Source of the DNA: Bufo bufo
Lineage: Eukaryota; Chordata; Amphibia; Anura; Bufonidae
NCBI RefSeq assembly: GCF_905171765.1
Contig: NC_053392.1
Location: 449,970,722 to 450,034,721, forward strand
Length of the DNA stretch: 64,000 nucleotides
Reading direction: 5' to 3'
How positions within the stretch are numbered: the stretch's first letter is position 1; each line of letters begins with the position of its first letter. Below, piece after piece: positions 11,412 through 23,071 of the stretch. The notes under the pieces are model-generated. The model saw nothing but the letters and a program-made list of their open reading frames with translations, was not told the DNA's origin and made no database searches. Both the position numbers and the translations under genes were made by a program.

Positions 11412-13318
11412 CCACCTCCTGTCCGCCCATAGACTATAAACGTCCGGGAGGTGGCTCTCTATTTCTGAATGGACGTTCCAGAACGTCCGTTCAGAAACTG
11501 CAGCTGCACGCTAATCGTGCAGCTGCTGATCGGGTTGCCCGCTGTCAGTGACAGCAGGGCAACCCAGAGAGAAGGCAGGGACAGTGCCCAGGTGTCCCTG
11601 CCTTCTGGATCGCTGCATACACAGCGCTCACCGAGCACTGTGTATGCAGAGCAGGAAGCGACATGCGCTTCCTGTTCCAGCCAGGCGGTCATGTGACCGC
11701 CGGGACCGGAGAGTGCAGGAGCTGTGTGAGGTCTTTCAGAGACCTCGATCAGCCCTGCACTGAGGCTGTACAGCCCCTCTGGGGGGTGCATTTCTCCTGT
11801 AACTGGGGCTACTATGTCAGCCCCAGTTACAGGAGAAATCAACAGTGAAAAAAAAAAGAAAAAGTGAAGTAAAATTCCCCCCAGTGGTCTTGTATGGCCT
11901 TATGGGGGACGAAAAGTGTAAAATAAAAAAAAAAAAAAGGTTTCACATGTAAAAAAATAAATTCCTCAAGTAAGGAATAAATTAGACATATTTGGTATTG
12001 CAGCGTCTGACGGTCGGCTCTATAAATATATCACATAATCGACCAAGTCCAATAAACACCATAAAAAAATAAAAATAACTGTCAAAAAAAGCCATTTTTG
12101 TCACCTTACATCACAAAAAGTGCAACACCAAGTGATGAAAAAGGCGTATGTCCCACAAAATGGTACAAATAAAACAGTCACCTCATCCCGCAAAAAATTA
12201 GACACATTAAAACATAATTTTTTTGTTTCAAAAATGCTATTATTGTGTAAAACTTTAATAAATAAGAAAAAGTTTACATATTAGGTATCGCCACGTCCGT
12301 AACAATATGCTCTATAAAAATGTCACTTGACTGAACCCCTCAGGTGAACGCTATAAAAACTGTGCTAAAACAACCAATTTTTTGGCCACCTTGCCCCATA
12401 AAGTGTTATAATGAATGATCAAACATAGTACCAATAAAACTGGCACCTTATCCCCTAGTTTCCAAAATGGGATCACTTCTTGGGAGTTTCTACTGTAAGG
12501 GTGCATCAGGGGGGCTTCAAATAGGACATGGCATCTAAAAACCATGTGGAGTTCCTTTTCTTCTGCGCCCCCTGCCGTGTGCCCATACAGCAGTTTATGA
12601 CCACATGTGGGGTGTTTCTGTAAACCGCAGAATCTGGGTAATAAATAATGAGTTTTGTTTGGCTGTTAACCATCGATGTGTTAAAGAAAAAATTGGATTA
12701 AAATGGAAAATCTGCCAAAAAAGTGAAATTTTAAAATTTGATCTCCATTTTCCTTTAATTCTTGTGGAACGCCTAAAGGGTTAACAAAGTTAGTAAAATC
12801 GGTTTTAAGTAACTTGAGGGGTGTAGTTTCTACAATGGGGTCATTTATGGGGGTATCCACTATGTAGGCTCCACAAAGTGACTTCAGACCTGAACTGGTC
12901 CTTAAAAAGTGGGTTTTGGCAATTTTCTTGAAAATTTGAAGAATTGCTTCTAAACTTCTAAGCCTTCTAACGTCCTAAAAAAAATAAAATGACATTTCCA
13001 AAATGATGCCAACATAAAGTAGACATATGGGGAATGTTAAGTAATAAATATTTTATGAGGTATCACTTTCTGTTTTAAAAGCAGAGAAATTGAAATTTAA
13101 ATTTTTGGTAAATTTGGGATTTTTTCCTAAATAAAGGTGAAATATATTGACTCAAATTTATGACTAGAATGAAGTACAATGTATCACGAGAAAACAATCT
13201 CTGAATGACTTGGATAAGTAAAGGCATTCCAAAGTTATTATCACATAAAGTAAGATATGTCAGTTTTGCAAAATTAGGCCTGGTCAGGAAGGGGGCAAAT
13301 GGCCCAGATGGGAAGTGG
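11412..13318. mobile_element. Non-autonomous piggyBac derivative (1.9 kb)
   Basis: Flanked by TTAA at 11408-11411 and 13319-13322, the target duplication of piggyBac elements. The termini are inverted: CCACCTCCTGTCCGCCC on the left and the complement of CCACTTCCCATCTGGGCC on the right. The opposite PLE arm keeps the uninterrupted target (10240-10275 in inverse orientation), confirming insertion. The interior has no transposase. It shares strings with the 3' part of the piggyBac at 49034-51430, such as GTGCATCAGGGGGGCTTCAA and TTGAGGGGTGTAGTTTCT, so it is probably an internal-deletion derivative of a related element. Confidence 0.9.
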
Positions 13319-13463
13319 TTAACCTTCAGTTCTGCCGCTGTAAATATGTCATTGTATTCAGCTGGGCTCGAGCGTATGGGCGGTAGCAGAGAAGTCTAAG
13401 CGTCGTGGTTGCTATGACGACCAGACGCAGTGACGAATATAAGATGTGCTTGTGAGCGCTATT

Positions 13464-13520
13464 CAGTCACTGGCCTGAAGATGCGCAAGTTAGCGCGAAA
13501 CCGCCGTCGCCGCTGACTTC
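13464..13520 (+). ncRNA. Hammerhead ribozyme candidate, right PLE copy
   Basis: The best hammerhead candidate in the window. Stem I can form 9 of 10 pairs between 13465-13474 and 13509-13518. The core CTGAAGA (13475-13481) fits CTGANGA. GCGC-AAGTTA-GCGC makes a perfect stem II with one extra unpaired base before it. GAAAC-CGCC-GTC gives the A-U and C-G pairs of a minimal stem III, with predicted cleavage after the C at 13508. This matches the compact hammerheads of Penelope-like elements. Activity is unproven. Confidence 0.65.
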
Positions 13521-14034
13521 AGCTGTGCCTTACCGCACCACACGCTCCAGCCCAAAGTGTTCATCTTTTAACTTTTGTATGAATAAAGAAACCGTCTATC
13601 AACGCTGGTGAGTGACGCCTGTTCTATCATCCTCCATATCCGTATATATATGTACTGTCAAGGTTGTGCACCATCGAAAGTGTTAAAGGCACAGGTAGTT
13701 GGGGACCGGGTAATTACTATACATGTGACGTCTGGCAGTGCCGCCTATTTCTCTTCTCTTCAAACCTCGCATGAAACTACGTAAAGTTCGGTCAATAAAT
13801 AGACCTTTGAGATATTGATACAAAACGAGTGCTGTAATTCTTGTACATACTTCTTATTTTCATACTGGCCCCCATTCCCCGCTGTGCACTGGTAAAGCTT
13901 TGCTGAAATAGATGGCACAGGCTACTGAGCATGCACTCAGGTGGTCCTCTACAATATTTGTGCTAGCTCAGTAGGCAGAACAAAGTATTTCAGTGGGCAG
14001 TTTGGAAATAAAAAGTAGTGACCCGGATGACTTA

Positions 14035-14426
14035 GGCTAGGGCTACACAGCGACTTCTTGCGCGACATTTTTATATTGATAGTCAATGGCATTGCACTTT
14101 GACAAGCGACATGAAAATGTGGAACAACACCTGCAAAAAATCCATCCAAGGTGGATTTCTGTGCGACTATCAAAGTCGCAATGCGACACCTTTGACTATC
14201 ATTAAAAAAAATGTTGTGCGACATGAATGTGACACGACATGTCGCCAGGTAGCCCTAGCCCAGTAATCAGCAACCTTCGACACTCCAGCTTTTGAAAAAC
14301 TACAACTCCCAGTATTCTTCTTTCCCTTCTAAGTGAGTTCTGATAACAGCTTAGCAAGTGTGCATGTTGGGAATTGTAGTTTCACAACAGGTGGAGTGCC
14401 GGAGGTAGCTGATCCCTGCCCTAGCC
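14035..14426. mobile_element. TIR MITE with a nested hAT MITE
   Basis: The inverted termini GGCTAGGGCTAC and GTAGCCCTAGCC lie between TTA on the left and TAA on the right. The termini and TWA-type flanks suggest a PIF/Harbinger-type MITE, but the three flanking bases do not match as a direct repeat. A hAT MITE (14261-14418) is inserted in its last bases. Confidence 0.6.
14261..14418. mobile_element. hAT MITE (158 bp)
   Basis: Starts CAGTAATCAGCAACC and ends GGTAGCTGATCCCTG, giving CAG...CTG inverted ends. It is flanked by a perfect 8-bp direct repeat, CCCTAGCC (14253-14260 and 14419-14426), as expected for hAT insertion. Inner inverted repeats (ACTACAACTCCCAGTA with TTGGGAATTGTAGTTT) make it a fold-back. 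It interrupts the right terminus of the surrounding MITE. Confidence 0.85.
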
Positions 14427-14997
14427 TAATATGCACAATGTAGTACTGCAGATAATAGTCTTTATATTATGATTTAAAAAATGTATACTAACCCCCAATA
14501 CACATATCTTTTCTGAAAGAAGACACCCAGCACATTGTTTAAAAAAAACAAAAAAAAAAACACCAGGCAGTTTATAGACACAGGCACCTTCATGCAAATT
14601 TTCATCAAAATAACATTTTTCATAAAATTGCATGAAAGTTCATGTTAGCAGGCAGATGTGTGACCCAAGCAGAAAGTTAAATACAGGCCACTTAGACCTT
14701 AATTTAAATGCACATAAAACTTCATCAAAATCACCAGAACTGTCCCACCACCACCGCCGCCCATAAGCTGTTTCAGGAAGCTGCAGCTCAGCGCGGTGGC
14801 CTGAGGATATGTCATTATTATCCATTCCTGGATAACCCCTTTAAAGAAATAAATTGGATATATGGTGACAGCCTATGCAACTAATGAACCTAGGTGCTCT
14901 TGTATGTAAAGTAGAAATACCAGCTCACTATTTCTGCGGTTAGGATGTATCCGCGTGCTCGGTGTCTTGGTTTATCAACCTCCTTGAACAGGTACAG
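14427..14997. other. Unassigned, no gene seen
   Basis: No coding domain. Near 14815-14845 the string TCCTGGATAACCCCTTTAAAG looks like the terminus of a dispersed repeat, but no partner end was found. Confidence 0.3.
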
Positions 14998-15283
14998 AGA
15001 AATAATGGAAAGATTCAGACTCCAGCACTCACTTTTTTGAAGTTTCAAGTTCTCCGTCTTTATTTAGCAGTTGTGCACAGACAATACAGGACTCAAATTC
15101 TCTCTGGTGTAGGCTGTTGACGCGTTCGAAAGATTATGAATAAGAATCTTTCGAAACGCGTCAACAGCCTACACCAGAGAGAATTTGAGTCCTGTATTGT
15201 CTGTGCACAACTGCTAAATAAAGACGGAGAACTTGACACTTCAAAAAAGTGAGTGCTGGAGTCTGAATCTTTCCATTATTTCT
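14998..15283. repeat. 286-bp palindrome with PLE-end-like sequence
   Basis: Two ~135-bp arms, nearly identical when inverted, around the short spacer ATGAATAAG near 15140. Each arm carries a TTTATT/AATAAA signal and the block CGAAACGCGTC, resembling the GAAAC...GTC part of the hammerhead-like motifs elsewhere, but with only two bases between GAAAC and GTC. Probably two inverted PLE-type ends joined tail to tail. No coding. Confidence 0.7.
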
Positions 15284-15346
15284 AGGTGCTCTTGTACCAG
15301 GACTGCCCCACAGTCCTTTGGAGAGATATTTTAAGTAAATAAATGG

Positions 15347-17318
15347 AATGGGACAGGCACTCTATCACCTGAAACTGCAGAGAGGTATTTCTATAGGTGG
15401 AATGTTGATGTTATAGAGAATATGGTGTTATAATAGAGTGTGCTCTGAGACATGTATATATTAAAAATATATTTATTAGTTAATAGAATATGTAACAAGG
15501 GGTTGGTGACCCAACTGACATTCATCTATTTGGGTCTGGTGGATATATTCACATTTGATTCCTCAAGGTAAGGGTTAAAAAAGAGAAATAAAAAGGGCTA
15601 AAAAAGAAAGATGGTAATAAAAATAGTTCTATTGTAGTTGAAGGGGTGTATAGAGTCTTGCAGGCTTCTGGGATAGTGTAGATATAGTTCAATTCATATA
15701 TAATATTCCAGTAAATCTCCCATGTGGAGGTAGCAGCTGTGGGAGGTGGGGTGGATCCACTTTATGGATATTTAGACAGGGTAATAGATCTGCTATACCC
15801 CCTGTGATCCAATGTATCTATTTGGATCTGCTGGAGTTTGGGGAGTCTTTTAATGCTTAAAAAAGTGTTTCACCTTGTCCTGTAGCTTGTTGGTGAAAGT
15901 TTACCGTGTCCCCGACGTCTTTTTCTCCCTTCGTGGGTCGGCGTGCTAGGGTGGTGTTCACTGTTTCAGCCTGGAGTTGGTTCCGTAGACCGCGGGTTGC
16001 TTCCGGGTAGTAGGTCACGTGTGTGCTGGCGGGTCACATGGCGTCCCACGTGATCGGTGTCAGGCAGGAGTTCAAATCCTTTTGGCTGATAATGCTTAAT
16101 ATCAAGGTTTGTATAGTATTGTGTGATTTCTCTGGGGATAATGCAGTAGGCCAGACGCGTTTCAAAGCTGGCTGCTTCTTCATCGGTGGATGCGTCTTTT
16201 TATACCCACTTTAGGGGTGTGGCCATATTACTAAATGGGGTTGGGCAAAAGATGGACCGGATTTCTATGTTGGATGAATCCTTAGGTATTTCCCACATCG
16301 GTAGTGATATTGGCAAAATATGAGGAGTGAAGTGTGGGTCACTAGACTTTTTGTGGTGAGGAGATAAGTCAATGGGTATATGATGTGTCACTATTCGGTG
16401 TACAGTATATTTAGTGCGAACAACTGTGTTTGTTTAGAAATCAAGTTTATTCTGTTATATATTTCGACTTAAAGAAGGGGTTTGCTTATTCTACTTAGTT
16501 CTCTTCTATTATTTAGGTCTGTTTGGATTCAATGTATTCAAAAACGCAGATGCGTTTTTGTTGTATTTTTACTGCATTTTCTATTTCCCTGCTTGTATCT
16601 ATCTAGGTGATTCATTTGGACATTATTCTCTGAGTTCAAAGTGGTGTATTTGTCTTTTAATTCTAATAAAGGTGAGACTGTCTGTCTGTTATTTTAGAGG
16701 ACTATCTGTAGTTTTTAGAATTTTTGGGAGAATTTGTTGCGTATGATGGAGGAGGGGTGGGAATTTGGAGATCAGGACAATTTTACTTTATATTTCGACT
16801 TAGAGGTGGTTTCTTTATTCTGTTTGTAGTCTGTTTCTGTCAGTTGTAACTCTTCGATTCAAATGTATAAAAAACAGTTGTGTTTTGTATTTCCTTGTTT
16901 TATATCAATCTGAGTGTTTCGTTTGGACACTATTCTCTTATTTCAGAGTGGTGTATTTATCCGTTATTTCTAATAAAGGTGGAACTGTCTGTTATTTTTG
17001 AAGGCTATCTGTAATTATTGAATTTATAGGAGAATCTTTTGCGACTAGTGCATATGGCGGGGGAGGAGTTTTACCCTTTTTACATTTTTAAACTTACCTT
17101 GAGGAATCAAATGTGAATATATCCACCAGACCCAAATAGATGAATGTCAGTTGGGTCACCAACCCCTTGTTACATGTTCTATTAACTAATAAATATATTT
17201 TTAATATATACATGTCTCAGCGCACACTCTATTAAAACACCATATTCTCTATAACATCAACATTCCACCTATAGAAATACCTCTCTGCAGTTTCAGGTGA
17301 TAGAGTGCCTGTCCCATT
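15347..17318. mobile_element. 2-kb element with 226-bp inverted arms
   Basis: Arms at 15347-15572 and 17093-17318 are nearly identical in inverse orientation (GGGACAGGCACTCTATCACC ... GATTCCTCAAGGTAAG). Between them are a GC-rich stretch with a hammerhead-like block (16150-16190, minus) and a diverged tandem duplication of about 330 bp (16450-16780 and 16785-17060, each starting TATTTCGACTTA). There is no protein domain. It could be an inverted PLE pair or a long-TIR DNA element; no TSD was identified. Confidence 0.55.
16150..16190 (-). ncRNA. Hammerhead-like block, weak
   Basis: On the minus strand it reads CCGATGA, AGAAGCAGCCAGCTTT, then GAAACGCGTC. This resembles a hammerhead with U4 changed to C and only two bases in the stem III loop. 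Most likely a decayed or divergent PLE motif. Confidence 0.3.
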
Positions 17319-17469
17319 TTAAAAAAATGCAGAAATAGCATGAAGGCACCAACCAACTTAAGTATGCAAATATTCAAATTTAAGCAGACTTTCATTACTT
17401 TTATATCGTACAGTAAAGCGAAGTAAAAATGATAAATAATAAACCTAATACAATGCATTAACTAAGTCC

Positions 17470-17705
17470 TCTTTCAAACTCATAAAATATTTATTTATTT
17501 TATGCTGCTATATTCCACAGAGATTTACAGACATCATCATCAAGCTGTACCCATTGGGGCTCAAAATCTAAGTTCCCTATCTGTATAGCTTTGGAGTGTG
17601 GGAGGAAACCGGAGTACCCAGAGGAAACCCACACAAACACCAGCCCCAACCACTGAGCCACCGAGCTGCCAGTGCTTTATTGCTCCTGTATTATAGATAC
17701 AACAC
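17470..17705. repeat. Dispersed vertebrate-type repeat
   Basis: Contains GTGTGGGAGGAAACCGGAGT, CCCAGAGGAAACCCACACAA and ACCACTGAGCCACCGAGCTG, strings I recognise as a very widespread fish/amphibian interspersed repeat. I cannot place its class from sequence alone. No coding. Confidence 0.6.
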
Positions 17706-18494
17706 CTGAACCTCCTGCAGTTCACCAGAACTATAGTTAAAGCACCATACGGCAGGTTCTGACGAACCACATGAGATCCAGGAAACTATGGCAATTGAAA
17801 ACAAGCATTTATGCTGACACTTGTGATTCAAATGTTGTTGTTTTTTTTGGAGTTATGAAAATCTTTTCCATCTGTCAGAAATATATTAGATATTTATTCT
17901 TTAGTAATAATTAGAGATGGGCGAATCGAAGCTGGCAAAGTGGAATTCGATCTGAATTTCAGGAAAAATTTGATTTGCAACAAATGTGAATTTCCTCGCG
18001 ATTCGTGGTAACGAATCGCAATTTTCCTAATATGGCAGCTAAACATGTGAGGACTGAGGACATGGGGCAAGGAACTCTGGGAAGACGGGATCATCCAGAT
18101 CGACATGCCTGCATGAAGCCAATCAGTAGCCAGCCAGCCCTGTGATGTCACAACCCTATGAATACGGCAGCCATTTTAGATTGTCTTTTTCCAGCATTCA
18201 GAGTGCAGGGACAGACGTGTGAAGGTGCTAGGGGCAGCAATTGGAAAAACCTCTATGTTTAAAAAAAATAACTTGAAAAAGGATTTATAAGTGCAGGGAA
18301 AGGATAGGGAGGAATCATTTCACAGCATCTTAGTGCAGGGAGAGACGTCAGAAGGCACTAGGGGCATTGATAGGAAAGCGATTTACAAGTGCAGGGAAAT
18401 ATTATTTGGGGATCCAAATAGCCATTAGACAGCTCTGTCATTCCAGCTTTTTGTTATTGGGCTGCAAGTGTTACGTTGAAAAGCCTTTAGTGGC

Positions 18495-19011
18495 TTATAT
18501 CTTAGTATCTATATACGCATTTCACTTCTGCAGTTATTTCTGTTGAAAGCGTATAGGGGCATATTTCAGTACAAGAAAAATATATACGCATTGCACTGTT
18601 GCAGTAATTTCTGGTGAAAGTATATAGGGGCATATTTTAGTAAAAAAATATATACGCACTGCACTGTTGCAGTTATTTCTGTTTAAAGTGTATGGGGGCG
18701 TATTACAGTAAAAAAAATAAAAGTATATACGCACTTCACTCTTGTAGTTATTTCTGGTGAAAGTGTATAGAGGCGTAGTCCAGTACAACAAGAAAAATAT
18801 ATACGCATTTAACTTCTGCAGTTATTTCTGTTGAAAGCGTATAGGGGGCGTACTTCATTAAAAAAAGAAAATATATACGCACTGCACTGTTGCAGTTATT
18901 TCTGGTGAAAGCGTATAGGGGCGTATTACAGTAAAAAAAGAAAAATATATTCTCCGTTCACTTCTGCAGTTATTTCTGTTTGAAGTGTATAGGGGCGTAT
19001 TACAGTAAAAA

Positions 19012-19042
<31 letters not shown>

Positions 19043-20250
19043 CGCACTGTTGCAGTTATATCTGGTGAAAGCGAATAGGGCCGTAGTTCAGAACTACAAG
19101 AAAAATATATACGCACTGCACTGTTGCAGTTATTTCCCGTGAAAGCGTTTAGGGGCGTATTTCAGTCCAACAAGAAAAATATATGCGCATTTCACTTATA
19201 TATGCGCAAAAAAAGAAAATATATACGCCCTGCACCGTTGCAGTTATTTCCCGTGAAAGCATATAGGGGTGTATTTCAGTCCAACAAGAAAAATATATAC
19301 GCATTTCACTTCTGCAGTTATTTCTGTCGAAAGCGTATAGGGGGTGTACTTCATTAAAAAAATTAAATATATACGCACTGCACTGTTGCAGTTATTTCTG
19401 GTGAAAGCGTATAGGGGCGTATTACAGTAAAAAAAGAAAAATATATATGCACTGCACTGCTGCAGTTATTTCCCGTGAAAGCGTATAGGGGCGTATTTCA
19501 GTCCAACAAGAAAAATATATGCGCATTTCACTTATATATGCGCAAAAAAAGAAAATATATATGCACTGCACTGTTGCAGTTATTTCTGGTGAAGGCGTAT
19601 TACAGTAAAAAAAGAAAAATATATTCTCTGTTAATTTCTGCAGTTATTTCTGGTGAAAACGTATAGGGGTGTATTTCAATACAACAAGAAAAATATATTC
19701 TCAGTGCATTTCTGCAGTTAATTCTGGTGAAAGCGTATAGTGGTCTAGTTCAGTCCAACAAGAAAAATATATGCTCCGTTCACTTCTGCAGTTATTTCTG
19801 TTGAAAGCATATAGAGGAGTATTACAGTAAAAAAAAGAAAAATATATACGCATTTCACTGGTGCACTTATTTGTGGCAAAAGCGTTCAGTGGCCTATTTC
19901 AGTACAGAAAGAAAAAAATATTCTCAGTTCATGTCGGTGGTTATATGTGTTGAAAGCATGGCTGGGAGTCAGCAGGGTGGCAGCAGTGGGAGGTCAGGAG
20001 CCAAACGTGCCTAGGGTAGAGCACCTGCTTTGCAGCAGCCTACCTGCCTGGGAAATAGTGGAGCAGGGGTTCACGGAAGTAGCGGCGGTAGCAGTCAGTC
20101 AGTGTAGCGGTTATATGTGTTATTTTGTATTTCAGTACAAAAAGAAATATACATTCTCAGTTCACGTTGGCGGCGATTATATGTGTTGAAAGCGTTTAGT
20201 GGCTTATTTCAGTACAAAGAAAAATACATTCTCAGTTCATGTCGGCAGTG
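18495..20250. repeat. Minisatellite, ~70-80-bp unit
   Basis: About two dozen diverged copies of a unit containing GCAGTTATTTCTGTTGAAAG, CGTATAGGGGCGTA, TTTCAGTACAACAAG and AAAATATATACGCA. Unit lengths vary through A-run changes, a TA microsatellite at 19020-19042 and partial units. A non-repeat stretch lies at about 19955-20105. Short reading frames through the array are repeat artefacts. Confidence 0.9.
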
Positions 20251-20255
20251 GTTAT

Positions 20256-21648
20256 TAGTGATGAGCGGCAGGGGTCATATTCGAATTCGCGATATTTCGC
20301 GAATATTTTGTAGAATATTCATAGAATATTCGCAAATTCAAATATTCGTTATATTCTACGATTTTTTTACTCGAAAAATCGGCAAGGTAATGATCGTGTA
20401 ATATGCGAATTTTCGTCATGCGAATTTTTCAACTTACAACTATTAGACAAAGAAGATTATAGCACTATATTAGCTAAATTGCTCTATATTCTGGTTTTTT
20501 TCGAATATTTGCTATATTGCTATAACTTAGTTTTTTCGAATATTCGTAATATTCTAAAACAAGAATATATAGCAATATAGTGAATATTCGAATTTAGAGC
20601 AATTTAGCTAATATAGTGAACTTCAGATGAGAAAAAAATTACAACTATTAGACAAAGAAGATTATAGCACTATATTAGCTAATTTATTTTACCACATATA
20701 ACGGAGATGGAAAGGGTCTTCGGATTCCCCCCGCACTATACGGACGTCTCATAAATGAACCGCTGCTTCCGACTAGTGATTAGCGGCAGGGGTCATATTC
20801 GAATTTGCGATATTTCGCGAATATTTTGTAGAATTTACTCGAAAAATCGGCAAGGTAATGATCGTGTAATATGCGAATTTTCGCAATGAAAATTTTAGTC
20901 ATGCAAATTTTTCAACTTGCAACTATTAGACAAAGAAGATTATAGCACTATTAGCTAAATTGCTCTATATTCTTTTTTTTTTTCGAATATTCGCTATATT
21001 GCTATAACTTTGTTTTTTCGAATATTCTAAAACGAATATATAGCAATATAGCGAATATTCAAAAGAAAAAAAAATGAATATAGAGCAATTTAGCTAATAT
21101 AGTGCTATAGTCTAATAGTTGTCATTTTTTTCTCATCTGAAGTGCAGATTGGAAATAAATGACAACTATAAAAAAAAAAGATTATAGCACTATATTAGCT
21201 GAATTGCTCTATATTCGTTTTTGTTTTTTTTTCCGAATATTCGCTATATTGCTATATATTCTTGTTTTAGAATATTACGAATATTCGAAAAAACTAAGTT
21301 ATAGCAATATAGCAAATATTCGGAAAAAAAAACGAATATAGAGCAATTTAGATAATATAGTGCTATAATCTTCTTTGTCTAATAGTTGTAAGTTGAAAAA
21401 TTCGCATGACTAAAATTTGCATTGCGAAAATTCGCATATTACACGATCATTACCTTGCCGATTTTTCGAGTAAAAAAAATCGTAAAATATTCGACGAATA
21501 TTCTACAAAATATTCGCGAAATATCGCAAATTCGAATAGGACCCCTGCCGCTAATCACTAGTCGGAAGCAGCGGTTCATTTATGAGACGTCCGTATAGTG
21601 CGGGGGGAATCCGAAGACCCTTTCCATCTCCGTTATATGTGGTAAAAT
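20256..21648. mobile_element. TAGTGAT-terminus hAT-like element and palindrome
   Basis: One copy starts at 20256 (TAGTGATGAGCGGCAGGGG) and is cut off near 20690. A second copy runs from 20774 (TAGTGATTAGCGGCAGGGG) to 21560, its exact inverted terminus. The second copy lies within a ~960-bp palindrome (20687-21648, centre near 21167) whose arms extend beyond the element into flanking DNA (ACGGAGATGGAAAGGGTCTT and its complement). AT-rich strings such as TTCGAATATTCG dominate. No coding. Confidence 0.75.
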
Positions 21649-22209
21649 CTTTATTGAAGTATTTTGGTGGACAAAGAAATTGTATTTAGCGTTAAGAGCT
21701 GCACTTATATGCGGTAAAATCTTTTGTGAATTATTTTGGTGGAAAAACAAATGTCCACCTCCTCCATTAACTTCCTCCTCTCTTCATTCTCATCCTCAAA
21801 ACACACACTGACTTGACACCACCCCAGCTATATATATAAGTGGTGCCAGCACCACCTAGGGTCGAATAAAGGTAAATTACACTAACAGCCTGTTAAAGGG
21901 AATTACAGCATGATACCACAATACATTTGATATGACATTTAGCAAGAGTTTAAAGTGCCCACATATACATAGCACATAGTGGGACACTGCATCAAGATGA
22001 ATCAGGCGTGGATCAGCCAGGATTTCCACACACCAATGCCTGATGCATCAGACTAATTCATCCATGGTGCCACACCAAAGATTTGGCAAAAGAGACCAGT
22101 TTCTTTTGGCTACCTGCCTCAGCTACTATTCTGATGCTGTTACCCACCTGATGCCACACATCTGATGCCAAGTGCTCCTTCTTTCACCCACCATCTTCAG
22201 CGTATTGCC
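21649..22209. other. Interior of the hAT-like element, no gene
   Basis: A unit beginning TATGTGGTAAAATCTTT recurs diverged about 75 bp later (21705-21770). Otherwise no domain or repeat is seen. Confidence 0.35.
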
Positions 22210-22580
22210 ACCCACCTCCACAGTATGTCACCTACTGATGCTGCTGCCACCTCCAGACTCTGTCATTGTGCCACTCTGTGGCCTCCTCCTGATGCTGCTG
22301 CCGCCACCTCGAGACTCTGTCATTATGCCACTCTGTGGCCTCCTGATGCTTACGCCACCTCGAGACTCTGTCATTGTGCCACTCTGTGACCTACTCATGC
22401 TGCCGCCACCTCTAGACTGTCATTGTGCCACTCTGGGGCCCTCTCCTGATGCTGCTGCCGCCACCTCCAATCTCTGTCATTGGGCTGCTCTGTGGTCTCC
22501 TCATGCTGTCACCACCTGCAGACTCTGTTATTAGGCCACTCTGTGGTCTCCTGATGCTGCTTTCATCCTCCCGAGTTCAT
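22210..22580. repeat. Minisatellite, ~50-60-bp unit
   Basis: About seven copies of a unit containing GACTCTGTCATTGTGCCACT and CTGTGGCCTCCTGATGCTGC. Open frames across it only reflect the repeat. Confidence 0.85.
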
Positions 22581-23071
22581 GACTGGTCGACTATTTTGGC
22601 TTTTGGCCTGGCTGACATCATCATTTATATGACACTTCTTCTGATCTGTCAGGAGGAAGGAAAAATTTGACGCACGCGGATCCTGTCTGTGTAGCAGCTT
22701 TAAGGCCTGTATGGTCCCATCAGAATTGGCTCATGATTTGGTAACCAAAAGCAGGAGTTGGTACAAAACACAGAAGACATGTAAATATTCCATTCATGTG
22801 TCATCTCTGTTTTAGATCCACTCCATTTTTTTTTTTGCCTTTAGCAATACTGATGGATTATTGAGCAAATGCTGACCGAGTGAAGGCATATGCTCCACAG
22901 ACAGGATTCATTTTTTCTGGGTAATTGTTCTAACAGATCAGAGAATGGGGAAAATTAATCAGTGACGTCAACACAAACTTACTGCTGATACCCTCTCCAT
23001 TCTGTCTGGGGCGGGGGGGGGGGGGCTCCACTTGTATAAGCGTTTAATAGAACAGGTTCTGTAGACATCTG

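Larger units (their letters stand above)
9840..13840. mobile_element. Head-to-head pair of truncated PLE copies
   Basis: Two copies of one Penelope-like (Neptune-type) element face away from each other around a centre near 10735. The left one codes on the minus strand and the right one on the plus strand. The inverted similarity runs outward through the endonuclease, the 3' region (CAGCTGGGCTC..., AAAGTGTTCATCTTTTAAC) and on to about 9840 and 13840. Inverted, 5'-truncated partial copies are a known outcome of PLE integration. The left copy has lost about 200 bp near 10590; the right is interrupted by the piggyBac derivative at 11412-13318. Confidence 0.75.

Noticed and set aside
18495..20250. 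CRISPR-like array
   Set aside because: Units are diverged and directly adjacent without unique spacers of constant length; this is a eukaryotic minisatellite.
22165..22534. Leu/Pro-rich frames in the minisatellite
   Set aside because: Overlapping frames across a 50-60-bp tandem repeat; no domain and no flanking gene structure.
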